Positions 13,301 to 22,401 of a stretch of DNA of 64,000 bases are shown here, piece by piece (the stretch's first letter is position 1; each line of letters begins with the position of its first letter). The translations under genes and the position numbers were made by a program. The notes under the pieces were generated by a model. The model ran no database searches. It saw only the letters and a list, made by a program, of their open reading frames with translations, and was not told where the DNA came from. The DNA is from Ditylenchus dipsaci (taxonomy: Eukaryota > Nematoda > Chromadorea > Rhabditida > Anguinidae), in NCBI GenBank assembly GCA_004194705.1, contig SADC01001321.1, positions 186,001 to 250,000 of the forward strand, in the 5' to 3' direction.

Positions 13301-16300
13301 TCAAAATTTTTCCTACTTATTGAACTTCTGTACTGATTTTCGAACTTGGTTTCTAACAAAACAGGGCCTGCAATTCTATTGTAGGTATGGTTTTGTTAGA
13401 AACCAAGTTGAAAAATCAGTACAGAAGTTCAATGATTAAAATTTTTTTTGAATTGGCGAGGGCAAATTGTAAACTCACGGGCATGCCTCTTCGAATCAAC
13501 ATGAAACTTGGTAAGCACAACATTTTGCAAAATTTCAATTTGAGCGGGACCGCCCTGACTATGTTAAAAATGTTTTCGAATTATTATTTTTTGTATGCAC
13601 TTAAAATTTAAATTTTATCTGTTAGTCCAGGCAAATATTAATAATTTATTTCAAATTCATAGAGCAATGAAAGTGAAACTGGCAATGTCAAGCCACATTG
13701 AGCTTGACTGGTGGATGGTTAACTACTAGGCTTACTACCAACTACCAAACTAGGCTTATATTGGCAGTGTTCATAGTCGAGTTGACCCCTCAACTTTTTA
13801 GGGGTCAACTTTTGTCAAAATTACCAAAATATCAATTTTTTGAAGGGAAAGTGCCAAATCTAATATTTTTCACCCCCACTCAACTTTTTGAGCTCTACAA
13901 GATGGCCTTTACAGAAGTTCAAAATCCTATCTTTACAAAATTTTAGCAAAAGTTGACCCTAAGTTGACCCAGTTGACCCCTCAACTTTTTTACTCACCGA
14001 TTTTTCTGCATCGAATTTTCATAAATCAGTCGGAAAAACTGCCTATATTTTCGTGTAGAGCTCAAAAAGTTGCCCTAGAGTCATAACTATCAAAGTAAAT
14101 AAATATTGAGAAAAATATTGGCATTTTTTGAATTTAAGAAAAAGTTGACCCTAAAAGTTGACCCGACTATACTTACAGCCATTGGTTTGGTTCACGAAAA
14201 AGCTGAAATATGCCACGAAAAAAAAAGTTAGCCTTTTCGTGGCAGAAATAATCTTTTTCGAGGAAACTCGTTTTTTGTGGCAGATTTAATCTTTGACTTT
14301 AAGTACTTTCCCTCGCCAAATTATTCATTTGCCCGCCAAATCGTAAAATTTGTTTTTCTTAAGTATTTTTTCAACTTTATTCTTCAATTTTTTAAACGTT
14401 TTTATACCAGCGTGTATCCCTGGTTTTCAGTTTTCTAACAAGCCATCAACTGACTTTCTGAGATTTTTAAAAATTGGGGGAAAAGACTTTGTATAGACTA
14501 AATTTTTTGAAGGATTTCTTTCATACAATGACTTTTTTCCAACTTTTAAAAAACTCAGAAAGTCAGTTGATAGCTCGTTAGAAAGCTGAGATCCAGGGCT
14601 ACACGCTGGTATAAACAAGCATGGACACGGGCCGAATTTTGGCGGCCCGGCCAGGGCCGTGATAGTTCGGCCCGGCCCGCCTCTTTTAAGTCTTCAGCCC
14701 GGCCCGGGCCCGGAAGCCCTGCTTCAAATATACTCAAAAAATTTTCGACAAATCTCGGAAAAATACCAGTATTTTTCTCGATTTTGTAAAAAGTACGCTG
14801 TTACGCTCTTTTGATTAGGGAAGATACTAGAAATATACCGGTATTAATCTCGAAATTTTGAAAATTGGTATTTCCGGCAACCCCATGAGGGAGCTTTGGT
14901 TGGGTGTTTTAGGCGGAAAATTCAATGAGAAATATAACCGGGCTTCAGGGACGGGCCCGGCCCAGAGCTTTTTCGGAACGACCCGGCCCGCACCAGGTAC
15001 GGCCCGCGCCAGGTACGGCCCGGCCCGAACCCGGGCCGGCCCGTGTCCACCCCTGGGTATAAAAATATTAAAAAAAGTTTAAAAACTTTTTGAGGTAAAA
15101 AGTGGCTTTTGCGATTTAACGGGATAAATGAATAATTTGGCGGGGTAAAACAATTTGAGCCTATGATCTTTTTATGAACCAAATTATATTATGCCGGAAA
15201 AATATTAAAAATTTGTCTAGTTGATAATAGTAAAACACACAATTATTGCAGCAAGTGTGAGTGTGTCCACCTTATTCATCCTACTTGCCCACTATTCTGG
15301 CTGCGAGACCCAGTGGTTGTCGCTCAGTCTGGTGTGTTTGTTGTGTATGGCGTTTGCCACTTCTATCAGTGGCTTCTACACCAGTCTCCTAAAATTAGCA
15401 CCCTCATACACTGGTATCCTTACCTCAATCTTTATGCTGGCTGGCTTTGCTGGTAGATTGGTAAGTGATTTACACCAGAATATTCCAATAAATGAGGGCT
15501 TTAGATCACACCCAGGATGGTGGCTTTCTTCAACAAAACAGTAAGCCTTTTATTTTCCAAATATTTCTGATAATTACTTCAGGATGATATTTGTCCTTTT
15601 TCGGTACCCTGAATCTTTTGAAATTTAAATGTCCGCTTTAAAAGGGTTTTTTTGTGATTTTGAACATGGTCCAAGCAAATCTGATACGCTGATTACGAAT
15701 CCAGGCTCAGAATTTTAGGCTTGTGTTGTGGAAAAAAAAATTTACTACATAAGCTGAAAAAAGTTAGGACGACTAGTAAACTTCAAAGGCTTTTTCGGCA
15801 TTTGCCAGTGCTGTGAATTTCGAAATTTCTGCAACGGCACCGCATCGAACACTGGCTCGAAAACCTTGGCAGCGGGCAGCGCACCACGCACCAGCCCTAA
15901 AATTTCGGCACTGGTGTCATTTACAGCACTGCACCCTACTCCTGTCACAGACTCTACCACTTATGTACCATATATACCTGGGAGTGTAAATGGTGGCTTG
16001 GGGTTGAGATACCTCAGACACAAATCACTCGAAAGTGACTCTGGATGAATGAAAAATCATGCATACCAGAGTTTTTTTTATGCGGTAGGCCCCAGTTAAC
16101 ATAACCATGTTTAATAAAGCTTCATGTCCATGAAGATTGGGAAAAAACTAGGGTTGGGTAATTCTCCGTAAAAAGTATTTCTCCGGGTAATTACCCGGGT
16201 GATTTCGGGTAATTACCCAAGTAATTACCGAGAAATAAGGCCGGAAAAGTATTTCTCCGGGTAATTACCGGGTGATTTCGGGTAATTACCCAAGTAATTA

Positions 16301-17638
16301 CCGAGAAATAAGGCCGGAAAAGTATTTTTCCGGGTAATTACCCGGGTAATTATCAATCAACCAACCTAGAAAAAACCGATGAGACTTTATTATGAAAAAC
16401 AGTACTCCTACGGAAAGGGGCGCACCTCAAATTTTCGATATTTATTTTTATTTTTTATACATATAATTTTATTTATTTACATACAATTTAATTACAGGCA
16501 ACTCTCGATTTAACGAGCCCTGGACCGGCAAAAATGTTCGTTAAACCGAGACTTTCGTTAAATCAAGAGTTAATTTCAGTCATTTCATTTAATCGCTGGC
16601 CGAATGGGCGTTTAAAAAAGGTTTGTTAAATCAAGATTTTCGTTAAATCCAGAGCTGACTGTATAATTTATAAGACCAAGACCAACCACTGAACTAACCA
16701 GGTAGTGAAAAATAACCTGGAAAAAACATAAACAAAAAAAATCGAGGTGTGCCGCTTTCCGAAGGAGTACCGCAAAAATGAGGTAGCGTATTTCCTCTAA
16801 TAGATCCACCGGTGGCTTTATTTTTTGGATGCCCGAAAATCTAAAAAAAATTGGATCGATCTCAAGATTTTTGGTTGAAAATCCAAAATCGAAAAAGCGT
16901 AATCTGTAGAGCTCGTGGTAGTTGAGGAAATGCATTTAACAACTTTGCAAAATATTTACTCTGCTCCGAGATATAGACCCTCAAAGTCGAAGTGGCTCTA
17001 CTAAGAGGAGTGGCTCTATTAGAGGAAATACGGTACCTGTTTTATTTTATTTGCTGTAGCATGTGAAACACAGCAACATAGCAAGAACACAGACGAAGTG
17101 CTAAAACTAAAAACAAATTAATTTTTTTATAAATTAAACAATGGTCTCATCCTGAGTCAGAATGAGTGGGTGTTCATCTTGAGTTAGGAAAAAGAATAAA
17201 AATATTTTTAGTTTTATTTGGAGGAGTGTTATATAGACTAAAATCATCAGAATGTGTATTTAGGGTTCTTTGTCTGAATGGAGGTTAGTTTTCTACACGA
17301 TGGCTGCAACCACACTATTTTCTGGGGTCTTCTTCTTGGTGTTTGGATCTGGTGGGTTATTTGGCTGATGCTAGTATTACTATGATTACACTATTGTTTG
17401 CTTAGGGGAGACTCAAAATTGGGACAAGCCTAAACAGGATGATGACACACCCTCTCCAGTGGGTGCTCAGCAAGGCGAACAGGAGGTCATGATGGTTCGC
17501 ACACCAGTAACACCTCCAAAAAGACGGACAAACGAGTGGGCAGTGTGCTTCTCGATACTATTGATTGATATACCGCATTTTCTGTTGTACTCTTTGAAAA
17601 AGCCTCATTTCTTAAGACAATTTAAAAAAGCCTCGTGA
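7350..17638 (+). CDS. SLC17-type (sialin/VGLUT-like) MFS transporter, 12 exons
   Basis: SLC17 proteins move organic anions (sialate, glutamate, phosphate) across vesicle, lysosome or plasma membranes; the substrate here is unknown. Exons: 7350-7434, 9829-10115, 10761-10994, 11432-11530, 11585-11663, 11717-11888, 12879-13034, 13088-13217, 15252-15460, 15505-15540, 17264-17351, 17406-17638. All phases agree once one base is restored near 11802 (after MSERE), giving about 602 residues. TM1 contains the conserved Arg of MRTNLGMA (about residue 55). The luminal loop has NST and NLS glycosylation sites. TM2-3 carries ILADRWSPK (MFS motif A). TM4 carries RFVMGLGEG..P with Arg about 195, and WPSIFYV and FGSGETQNWD are family marks. 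Large introns hold transposons (piggyBac in intron 1). The last 21 residues and stop lie inside a MITE, so the true C-terminus may differ. Confidence 0.88.
7570..7808. mobile_element. Pogo-type MITE, word GGTGCCGGATAA
   Basis: The central palindrome (GACCTCGATTATCCAGCACC / GGGGTGCCGGATAACCG) and right end (GAACTTTTGGGGTGTTGG ... TTTGACTG then TA) match the family at 36309 and 53506. The left terminus is missing or too diverged to place. It lies in SLC17 intron 1. Confidence 0.6.
7896..9609. mobile_element. Internally deleted piggyBac element with 0.49-kb inverted repeats
   Basis: It is flanked on both sides by TTAA (7892-7895 and 9610-9613), the piggyBac target. It starts CACTCGGAAAGCC and ends with the exact complement. 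Inverted repeats of about 486 bases (7896-8381 and 9125-9609) are nearly identical, far longer than classical piggyBac ends. The middle 0.75 kb keeps only the C-terminal part of a transposase. It sits in SLC17 intron 1, transcribed in the same direction. Confidence 0.88.
8333..9004 (+). pseudogene. PiggyBac transposase C-terminal remnant with Cys-rich domain
   Basis: The piece around 8410-8560 (RWPLRIFMSFLVDGGAANAY) matches the end of the piggyBac (PGBD) DDE domain, where RWP...N..NAY is typical. After a break comes a cysteine-rich tail with CHIC, CSKC, C.DH, CTKC, CQVC and CSRC...C..H...C..C, the zinc-binding C-terminal domain of the family. The catalytic aspartates and N-terminal domain are absent. 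The tail changes frame in the GGGG run near 8748; one extra G joins it. It cannot encode an active transposase. Confidence 0.75.
10190..10395. mobile_element. PiggyBac-type MITE, TTAA-flanked
   Basis: It starts AGGGGCACGCCCAAGC and ends GGGCATGCCCTT, with TTAA on both sides (10186-10189, 10396-10399). Related copies lie at 12016-12688 and 13259-13490, all in SLC17 introns. It is non-coding. Confidence 0.65.
11260..11420. mobile_element. TACCGTATTT-family MITE, word AATGAACCCC
   Basis: The ends TACCGTATTTTTTCTATTAA and TTAATAGAGAAAATACGGTA are inverted repeats. The word TGAACCCC appears after the left end, again 20 bases on, and inverted before the right end. It lies in an SLC17 intron. Confidence 0.7.
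12016..12688. mobile_element. PiggyBac-type MITE, 0.67 kb, TTAA-flanked
   Basis: TTAA flanks both ends (12012-12015, 12689-12692). The arms share AGAGGCATGTCCACGCTAAT and an inverted ATTAGCGTGTGCATGCCCTT. An inner palindrome repeats TTGAATTGGCGGGGACCACC in inverted form (about 12285-12310 and 12450-12475). It is non-coding and intronic in SLC17. Confidence 0.7.
13259..13490. mobile_element. PiggyBac-type MITE, third copy, target site decayed
   Basis: The arms GAAGGGGCATGCCCACGC and GGGCATGCCTCTTC match 10190 and 12016. The flanks are no longer TTAA. It lies in the 2-kb SLC17 intron between exons 8 and 9. Confidence 0.55.
13782..14172. mobile_element. Foldback element, word AGTTGACCCCTCAACTTTTT
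   Basis: ATAGTCGAGTTGACCCC at the left is mirrored by AGTTGACCCGACTAT at the right, with several further GTTGACCC/GGGTCAAC copies. The target duplication is unclear. It is intronic in SLC17 and non-coding. Confidence 0.55.
14285..15160. mobile_element. Nested stack of hairpin elements in SLC17 intron 8
   Basis: The outer arms carry CGCCAAATTATTCATTTGCCC (14317 on) and its complement near 15125-15150, the TTTACCCCGCCAAAT type. Inside is a CAGCGTGTA..CCCTGG hairpin (14405-14613), and at its right edge a hAT-like element (14616-15055). Confidence 0.6.
14616..15055. mobile_element. hAT-like foldback, word GGCCCGGCCCG, perfect target duplication
   Basis: It starts CAAGCATGGACACGGGCC and ends GGCCCGTGTCCACCCCTG, hAT-type ends. 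It is flanked by GGTATAAA on both sides (14608-14615, 15056-15063). Both subterminal regions are dense in GGCCCGGCCCG. There is no ORF. Confidence 0.82.
16149..16368. mobile_element. hAT-like MITE, word GGGTAATTACCC, perfect target duplication
   Basis: It starts TAGGGTTGGGTAA and ends TCAACCAACCTA, flanked by GAAAAAAC on both sides (16141-16148, 16369-16376). The interior is GGGTAATTACCC palindromes plus a direct duplication of about 103 bases. Confidence 0.85.
16495..16661. mobile_element. Pogo-type MITE, word GATTTAACGAG
   Basis: The ends CAGGCAACTCTCGATTTAACG and CAGAGCTGACTG lie between TA dinucleotides. The word recurs inverted in the middle and right arm. Confidence 0.55.
16784..17035. 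mobile_element. TACCGTATTT-family MITE, word GATCCACC
   Basis: The left end TAGCGTATTTCCTCTAATAG and right end CTATTAGAGGAAATACGGTA match the family. The variable word reads ATCCACC on the left and GTGGCT on the right. It includes the family core AACTCGAGATTTTTGG-like region. Confidence 0.65.
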
Positions 17639-17662
17639 GACTTTAATAGAGAAAATGCGTTA
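17571..17662. mobile_element. Short TACCGTATTT-family MITE overlapping the SLC17 stop
   Basis: TACCGCATTTTCTGTTGTAC at the left is mirrored by TAATAGAGAAAATGCGTTA at the right. The last SLC17 exon reads into it and stops at 17636-17638. Confidence 0.6.
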
Positions 17663-19670
17663 CATGTTTTTTTTAAATTTGTTGTAGAATGTATCATTAA
17701 AAAATAGACGATCTGCTAAAAAATAAAAATGAAATTCTGAAAATAAATTAAAATATTTTTATGTCATAATAAAAAAGTGCACATCACAAAAAAGAAAAGA
17801 AATGATCGTTAAAGAAAGTGCAAAAGGCTCTAATCTACTTTAGGCGTCTATAGTCGCTTTAGACGTCCAATGAGTTTGTCTCTGAGTGATGACGATTTCA
17901 CGGAGAATTTTCGATTTTGCCTCACTAAGACAATTTTCAGAAATCGACAATGAAATTTCTAAAAGTTGTCTTTGTGCGGAAAAATCGAAAATTCTCCGTG
18001 AAATTGTTATCACTCAGAGACAAGTTTATGCGCAACAGATAGCCCTGATCACGCCCTGCATTTTGAGGTGTTACACATCTACCGTATTTCCTCTAATAGC
18101 AGCCCATGGACTACTATTTTCAACCCCCCTCCTAGGGGGGGGGGTACTATTAGAGAAATACGGTAGGTAGTACATTAATTTAAGCGAGTACCACTTTTTC
18201 TGATTTCAGTTGACATGTTTTCACAACTTTATACTGGAAATGATGCCCCACGGCGTGTCAGGTGCGAAATCCAAAAAAAATTTTCATTGCAACACAAATC
18301 GAAATTTTTCTGATTTTAGTCCCTTCGTACTTTGAGTTTTCTACCGAGTACACTTCTGTTGAAGCAACCATATTTAGTGCCATTCGAAAGCTGAGTTAAA
18401 ACTGCACACTGCTGTTATTTATTTTATTTTCAGAATATAGTACTTTTTGTTTGTTTCAGATATGACTTGGCGCATTTCAAATCGTCGTAACTTCCATATT
18501 CAGAGGAGTTGACCTAACTCAACAAGCAACTTGCAGCAAAATATTTACCTATGAAATCAACTAATTGCAAAAATCCGGCGGAAAAATGGTCCAACGGAAA
18601 AATAACCACCACAAAAACTTAAACACCCAAAAAGCGTGTTTAGACTAGGTTTGTCGAGGCCTCGATATTTTCGAGGCCACGACTCGAGGACTCGAACCGA
18701 CTCGAAAATTTTCGAGTTTTCGAGTCTAAAACTCGAAATCGAGGCCTCCAAACTCGAAAAAATGACTAGGATTTTTTTTTCGAGGCCTCGAAACTCGAAA
18801 GAAGGACTCGAAACTCAAAAATTTTCGAGTTTTCGAGTCCAAAACTCGAAATCGAAGCCTCGGCTCGACAACCCTAGTCAAGACTCTTAAATAAAAAACA
18901 CAAATATGAAGGGGGGGGGGAACCTTATATACGCATCGTCTTTTGTCGAAAGTTCTAGTCCTCTGGGGGTGTTTTAATTTAATTTTTTAGTAAGTTTTTT
19001 GACTTTTAGGTCTAAAAATCATCGAGCAATCGATTGCAACCATTTCCAGCACTACTTTGCTGTCATCAACTGCCTCAATTTTGCGATTTTTGGCAATACT
19101 ACCAAAATTAAAAGAAACTAGCCAAAATGATGCGTACTAGGAACTGATATTTTTTGCGATTTCAATTTACATTATTTTATACAACCGTATGCTGAAAATG
19201 ACGGCAAGAAGCCGGACTACATTTTGAGTGTAAGGTTGCAAATGAGTATATAAATAAAAATTGGGAAAAACGTCAGTTTGCTGTCGGCGGCTCCTTTTGT
19301 AAAATTGGGAAAAAACGTCAGTTCCGGGATACTACCGAAAAGTACTGGTATAGTCCTATTGAGGATTTCATCGAATTGGATTTTTTATATTTTAGCCCTA
19401 ACTTTATACCAACCTTTCATCTGTATGATAGCTCAAATGAAAGCCCAGAAGCTTGGCTACATTTTGACACTAAACTTGTAAATAAAAAGATAAAAAAATA
19501 AGGTCTGCAGCCAGTGGTAGTCGAACCTGTGACCTAAGGCGATGCGTATATAAAGTTCCCCCCCCTTGAAGGCAAAAATGGAAAAATCGGTTCAAATAAA
19601 TGAATTTGTGGTCTTGACACGATTTGGCCATTTTAGTCATTCTGACACGCCGTGTCCTTCCTGTTTTCCG
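17663..19670. other. Intergenic hairpin cluster downstream of SLC17
   Basis: It contains a near-perfect hairpin at 17876-18021 (arms GTCTCTGAGTGATGACGATT and its complement), a TACCGTATTT element at 18080-18165, a hAT-like element at 18646-18876 and an element at 18911-19566 with ends GGGGGAACCTTATATACGCATCG and CGATGCGTATATAAAGTTCCCCC. A 20-base match (CTGTCGGCGGCTCCTTTTGT) occurs at 19278 and again at 19861. No coding exon can be supported. Confidence 0.5.
18646..18876. mobile_element. hAT-like MITE, words CGAGGCCTCGA and ACTCGAAA
   Basis: It starts TAGGTTTGTCGAGG and ends CTCGACAACCCTA. Flanks GTTTAGAC and GTCAAGAC agree at 6 of 8 positions. The body is almost entirely CGAGGCCTCG and ACTCGAAA motifs in both orientations. 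Confidence 0.7.
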
Positions 19671-20727
19671 ACTAGGTTTTCAGAGTCAGGGCCATTATAG
19701 ATTCACAATTTCAAGATTCCAAAAAAAAAGCCCCTGTGGGTCTATTAGAAGAAAATACGGTAATTTGGCCAACTTCACAATTTAAGTTTTAACAAAACTT
19801 CACACGAATTATTTGGGTTGCATCCATTTCACTTTTTTCTCAAATATTTCAGTGGAGTGGCTGTCGGCGGCTCCTTTTGTGCAATTAGTGAGTGTTTGGA
19901 ATGGATGACAAGCATGACTGCGAGACACCTTTTGGAGCAGGTCATCAATTTCCTTAAAAAACACCTTTCTCAGTCAACCACTACAGGGTGCGCCAGAAGA
20001 ACTCCAAAAAATTGTATACGCGATTTCGCCGCATGAGTTTCAGTAATCGCAACTCCTCCCTCCGCCTCCCTAAAGCTAGTTTCGCGGAGACGTTTCTCAA
20101 ATTTGAAAATTTTATATATTTGGCTATCTGAAAGGGTAATATTTAATTTTGGCCCTTGATTCGTTAAAAATGGTCCCTAATTTCAAATTGAATTTTTTCA
20201 TTAATTTTCACGTTTATTTTTTAAAATTTTTTGACTATCGTATAGCCCAAGATCACAACTTTCTACCGAGCTATCAAACTCCGCTGAATGGTTTAACGAA
20301 TGTATAAATTTGAGGGTTTGAAAAAAATTGGCCCTATCCCTCAATGGGGGGTTTTTTTTTGCCCCATCCGGGGCGCAGGAGGCTTGAGAGTTAAAAATGC
20401 GCGCACTCACTTAACTTAAACATGATTTCAAGCAAGACTCTTAATCAAAAATGCATAAAGAGACTCTTTTTGCCCAGCTCCAGTGACCAAAACGCGGTAA
20501 AATACCCTTATATGAGGTGGTTTACCTTGGTATCCCAAGGCAAAAAGTCAAGCTTTGGTCAAAAAATGTTTTTCAAAAATCCATTTTCTGTGTGGAAAAT
20601 GTCAGAAAATAACTTTTTTATCGTTTCAAGCATATAAAAATTACTTAAGAGTGGTTTAAACACTTTTTTAAATAAGTTAAAAACCCGCTGCAGTGAGAAA
20701 CCGCTACTGCATGAATAAACTCTGGTA

Positions 20728-20812
20728 CAGTCGAGTCGCGATATAACGCGACCCCTGATATACAGCGACCTTTTTACGCCCCGAGGGGTCGCAATATATC
20801 GAAACTCGACTG
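20728..20812. mobile_element. Minimal pogo-type MITE, 85 bp
   Basis: It starts CAGTCGAGTCGCGATATAACG and ends ATATCGAAACTCGACTG, between TA dinucleotides. The word GCGACC occurs in both arms and the middle. It is the smallest member seen. Confidence 0.65.
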
Positions 20813-21673
20813 TATTCATGCTTTTAATGCATCCAGAATCACTTCCGAGTGATTTGCGTCTAAGGTATGTGGGTGTGCGCATCTCAACCACAAGCAACCA
20901 AGTCTCCTGCACCGCTCGAGACTCTCGACCGAAAATGCATTCAGAGGCTCTTTTTGACAAGTCCCATAGTGAAAAACATGGTAAAACAGATAAAAAGTCG
21001 AAACTTCAAAAGCTCAAAACTCAATTTTTGATTGACAAGAACTTAAAAATAATGTCTCTTCCGAACTCCTGAGGTCATTTTAGGTCGACATGTTGTGTTT
21101 AGACCTGATCTTCCGAAAAAAACGAGTTCTTCTAAACAATAATAAGCGTTTTATTGGAGTTCGATTTTCAACTTCCGACTGTAATAAAAGCATTAATTTG
21201 TTGATATTGAGAGTTTTTGAAATTTTCAAATTTTGTATACCGAACTTCACTGGGGGGTGTATACCGAAACTTAGTCTTTATTATTTTTGAACCGGGCTCC
21301 GGATAACCCGGAAGAACCGATGGAAGTTTTAGAGTTTTCGCAGTAGTTAGATGGTTCAGATAAAAATCTCGAGAATTCCAAAAGCAGCCGAGCAAGTTGT
21401 TGCATACTTGTGGATCATTCACAAACTTCGATTTCGTGTTTAAGTGTGAGGTCGAAATTTGAGAAGTTCATGTGTATAACTTGGGCCCTTCATTTAGTAT
21501 ACCCCAAAAAGCAACTTTTAGTGGCCTTTGGTCACTCTGGGGTGAGATACTGAGTTATCCAAGTGGTATACATGAATACCTTCAAGTCCGATCTCGAACT
21601 CAAGGTCGAAGTAAGTGAACACTTTCGGGTTTGAATGCGGATCTTTGGCTACGTGAACACCTTTGGTCTGAAC

Positions 21674-21807
21674 CAGTAATGTAAGTGGCACCGGTGCGGC
21701 ACCGTCACCTCACGGCACCGCACCGGTGCCGTGAGCCGGTGCCGAATTTTCCGGGGTCGGTGCTGGGAGATGGTGCCGCTGCCGCAATTCTAAGATTTAC
21801 AACATTG
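21674..21807. mobile_element. hAT-like MITE, word GGCACCGGTGCCG
   Basis: It starts CAGTAATGTAAGTGGC and ends TTTACAACATTG, flanked by GTCTGAAC on both sides (21666-21673, 21808-21815). It is filled with GGCACCGGTGCC-type palindromes. Relatives lie at 15808, 40547 and 54644. Confidence 0.85.
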
Positions 21808-22401
21808 GTCTGAACTTGAAGTTGAAGTATGTGAATAAGCAATTGATTTTTTTGAAATGCTAACATCATTTTTGCATACACCCTGTACCAAAACAGTCGC
21901 GCCCTTAACGGGGGCGTGAGGCACTAGAAGTCATTAAAGGAGATATCAGTGGAGCAAATCAAACATATTAATCAAATTGCACTCTCGCCTCCCTTTCCCC
22001 ATTAATTATACATCAAACACTTGAGCCGGGCAGAATGAGGCTAATCGCTACCCCACTAGTAGCAATAATCTAAACGACATTATTTGCGACAAAAAACATC
22101 TTAAAACACGTATTTAATAATATTTATTAAGAATAAATTATACTGGTGCAATGTATGGTGCTCCTAACAATTTGGTGAGTTTATACTGGAAAAAGGCTTG
22201 TGACCAAGGTGGTTAAATTACCACCTTTAGGTGATCCCCTGTTTGAATTTTTTGACTAAAAATTGACTTTTTACCTTGATGTCTCGAGGTGAGCCAATTT
22301 AAAAAGATTAGTGGAGTAACTACTGACCTAAGAAGCTAAAAGGAATATAGTTTGAACAAAATTTATTTAGCTGGCAGCTAGCCCATAAAGAAATCCTAGT
22401 A

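Larger units (their letters stand above)
15541..17263. other. SLC17 intron 10, filled with MITEs
   Basis: It holds a CAGTGCTG hairpin at about 15808-15935 (ends CAGTGCTGTGAATTT and TCATTTACAGCACTG), a hAT-like element at 16149-16368, a pogo-type MITE at 16495-16661 and a TACCGTATTT-family element at 16784-17035. The rest shows nothing recognisable. Confidence 0.6.
19671..22401. other. Intergenic, mostly repeats, no supported gene
   Basis: A partial TACCGTATTT-family element ends at 19762. Positions 20220-20420 match half of the CGTGTAGCCCTGG hairpin family. Segments at 20420-21000 recur at 32830-33060 and 33950-34100 (TGGATGCATGAAAAGCATGC and ACCAGAGTTTATT motifs). A pogo-type MITE lies at 20728-20812 and a hAT-like MITE at 21674-21807. 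ORFs here are short and show no family resemblance. Confidence 0.45.

Noticed and set aside
19818..20036. ORF with GVAVGGSFCAI as a transporter exon
   Set aside because: The motif partly recurs at 19278 in a repeat context and no partner exons with matching phase were found.
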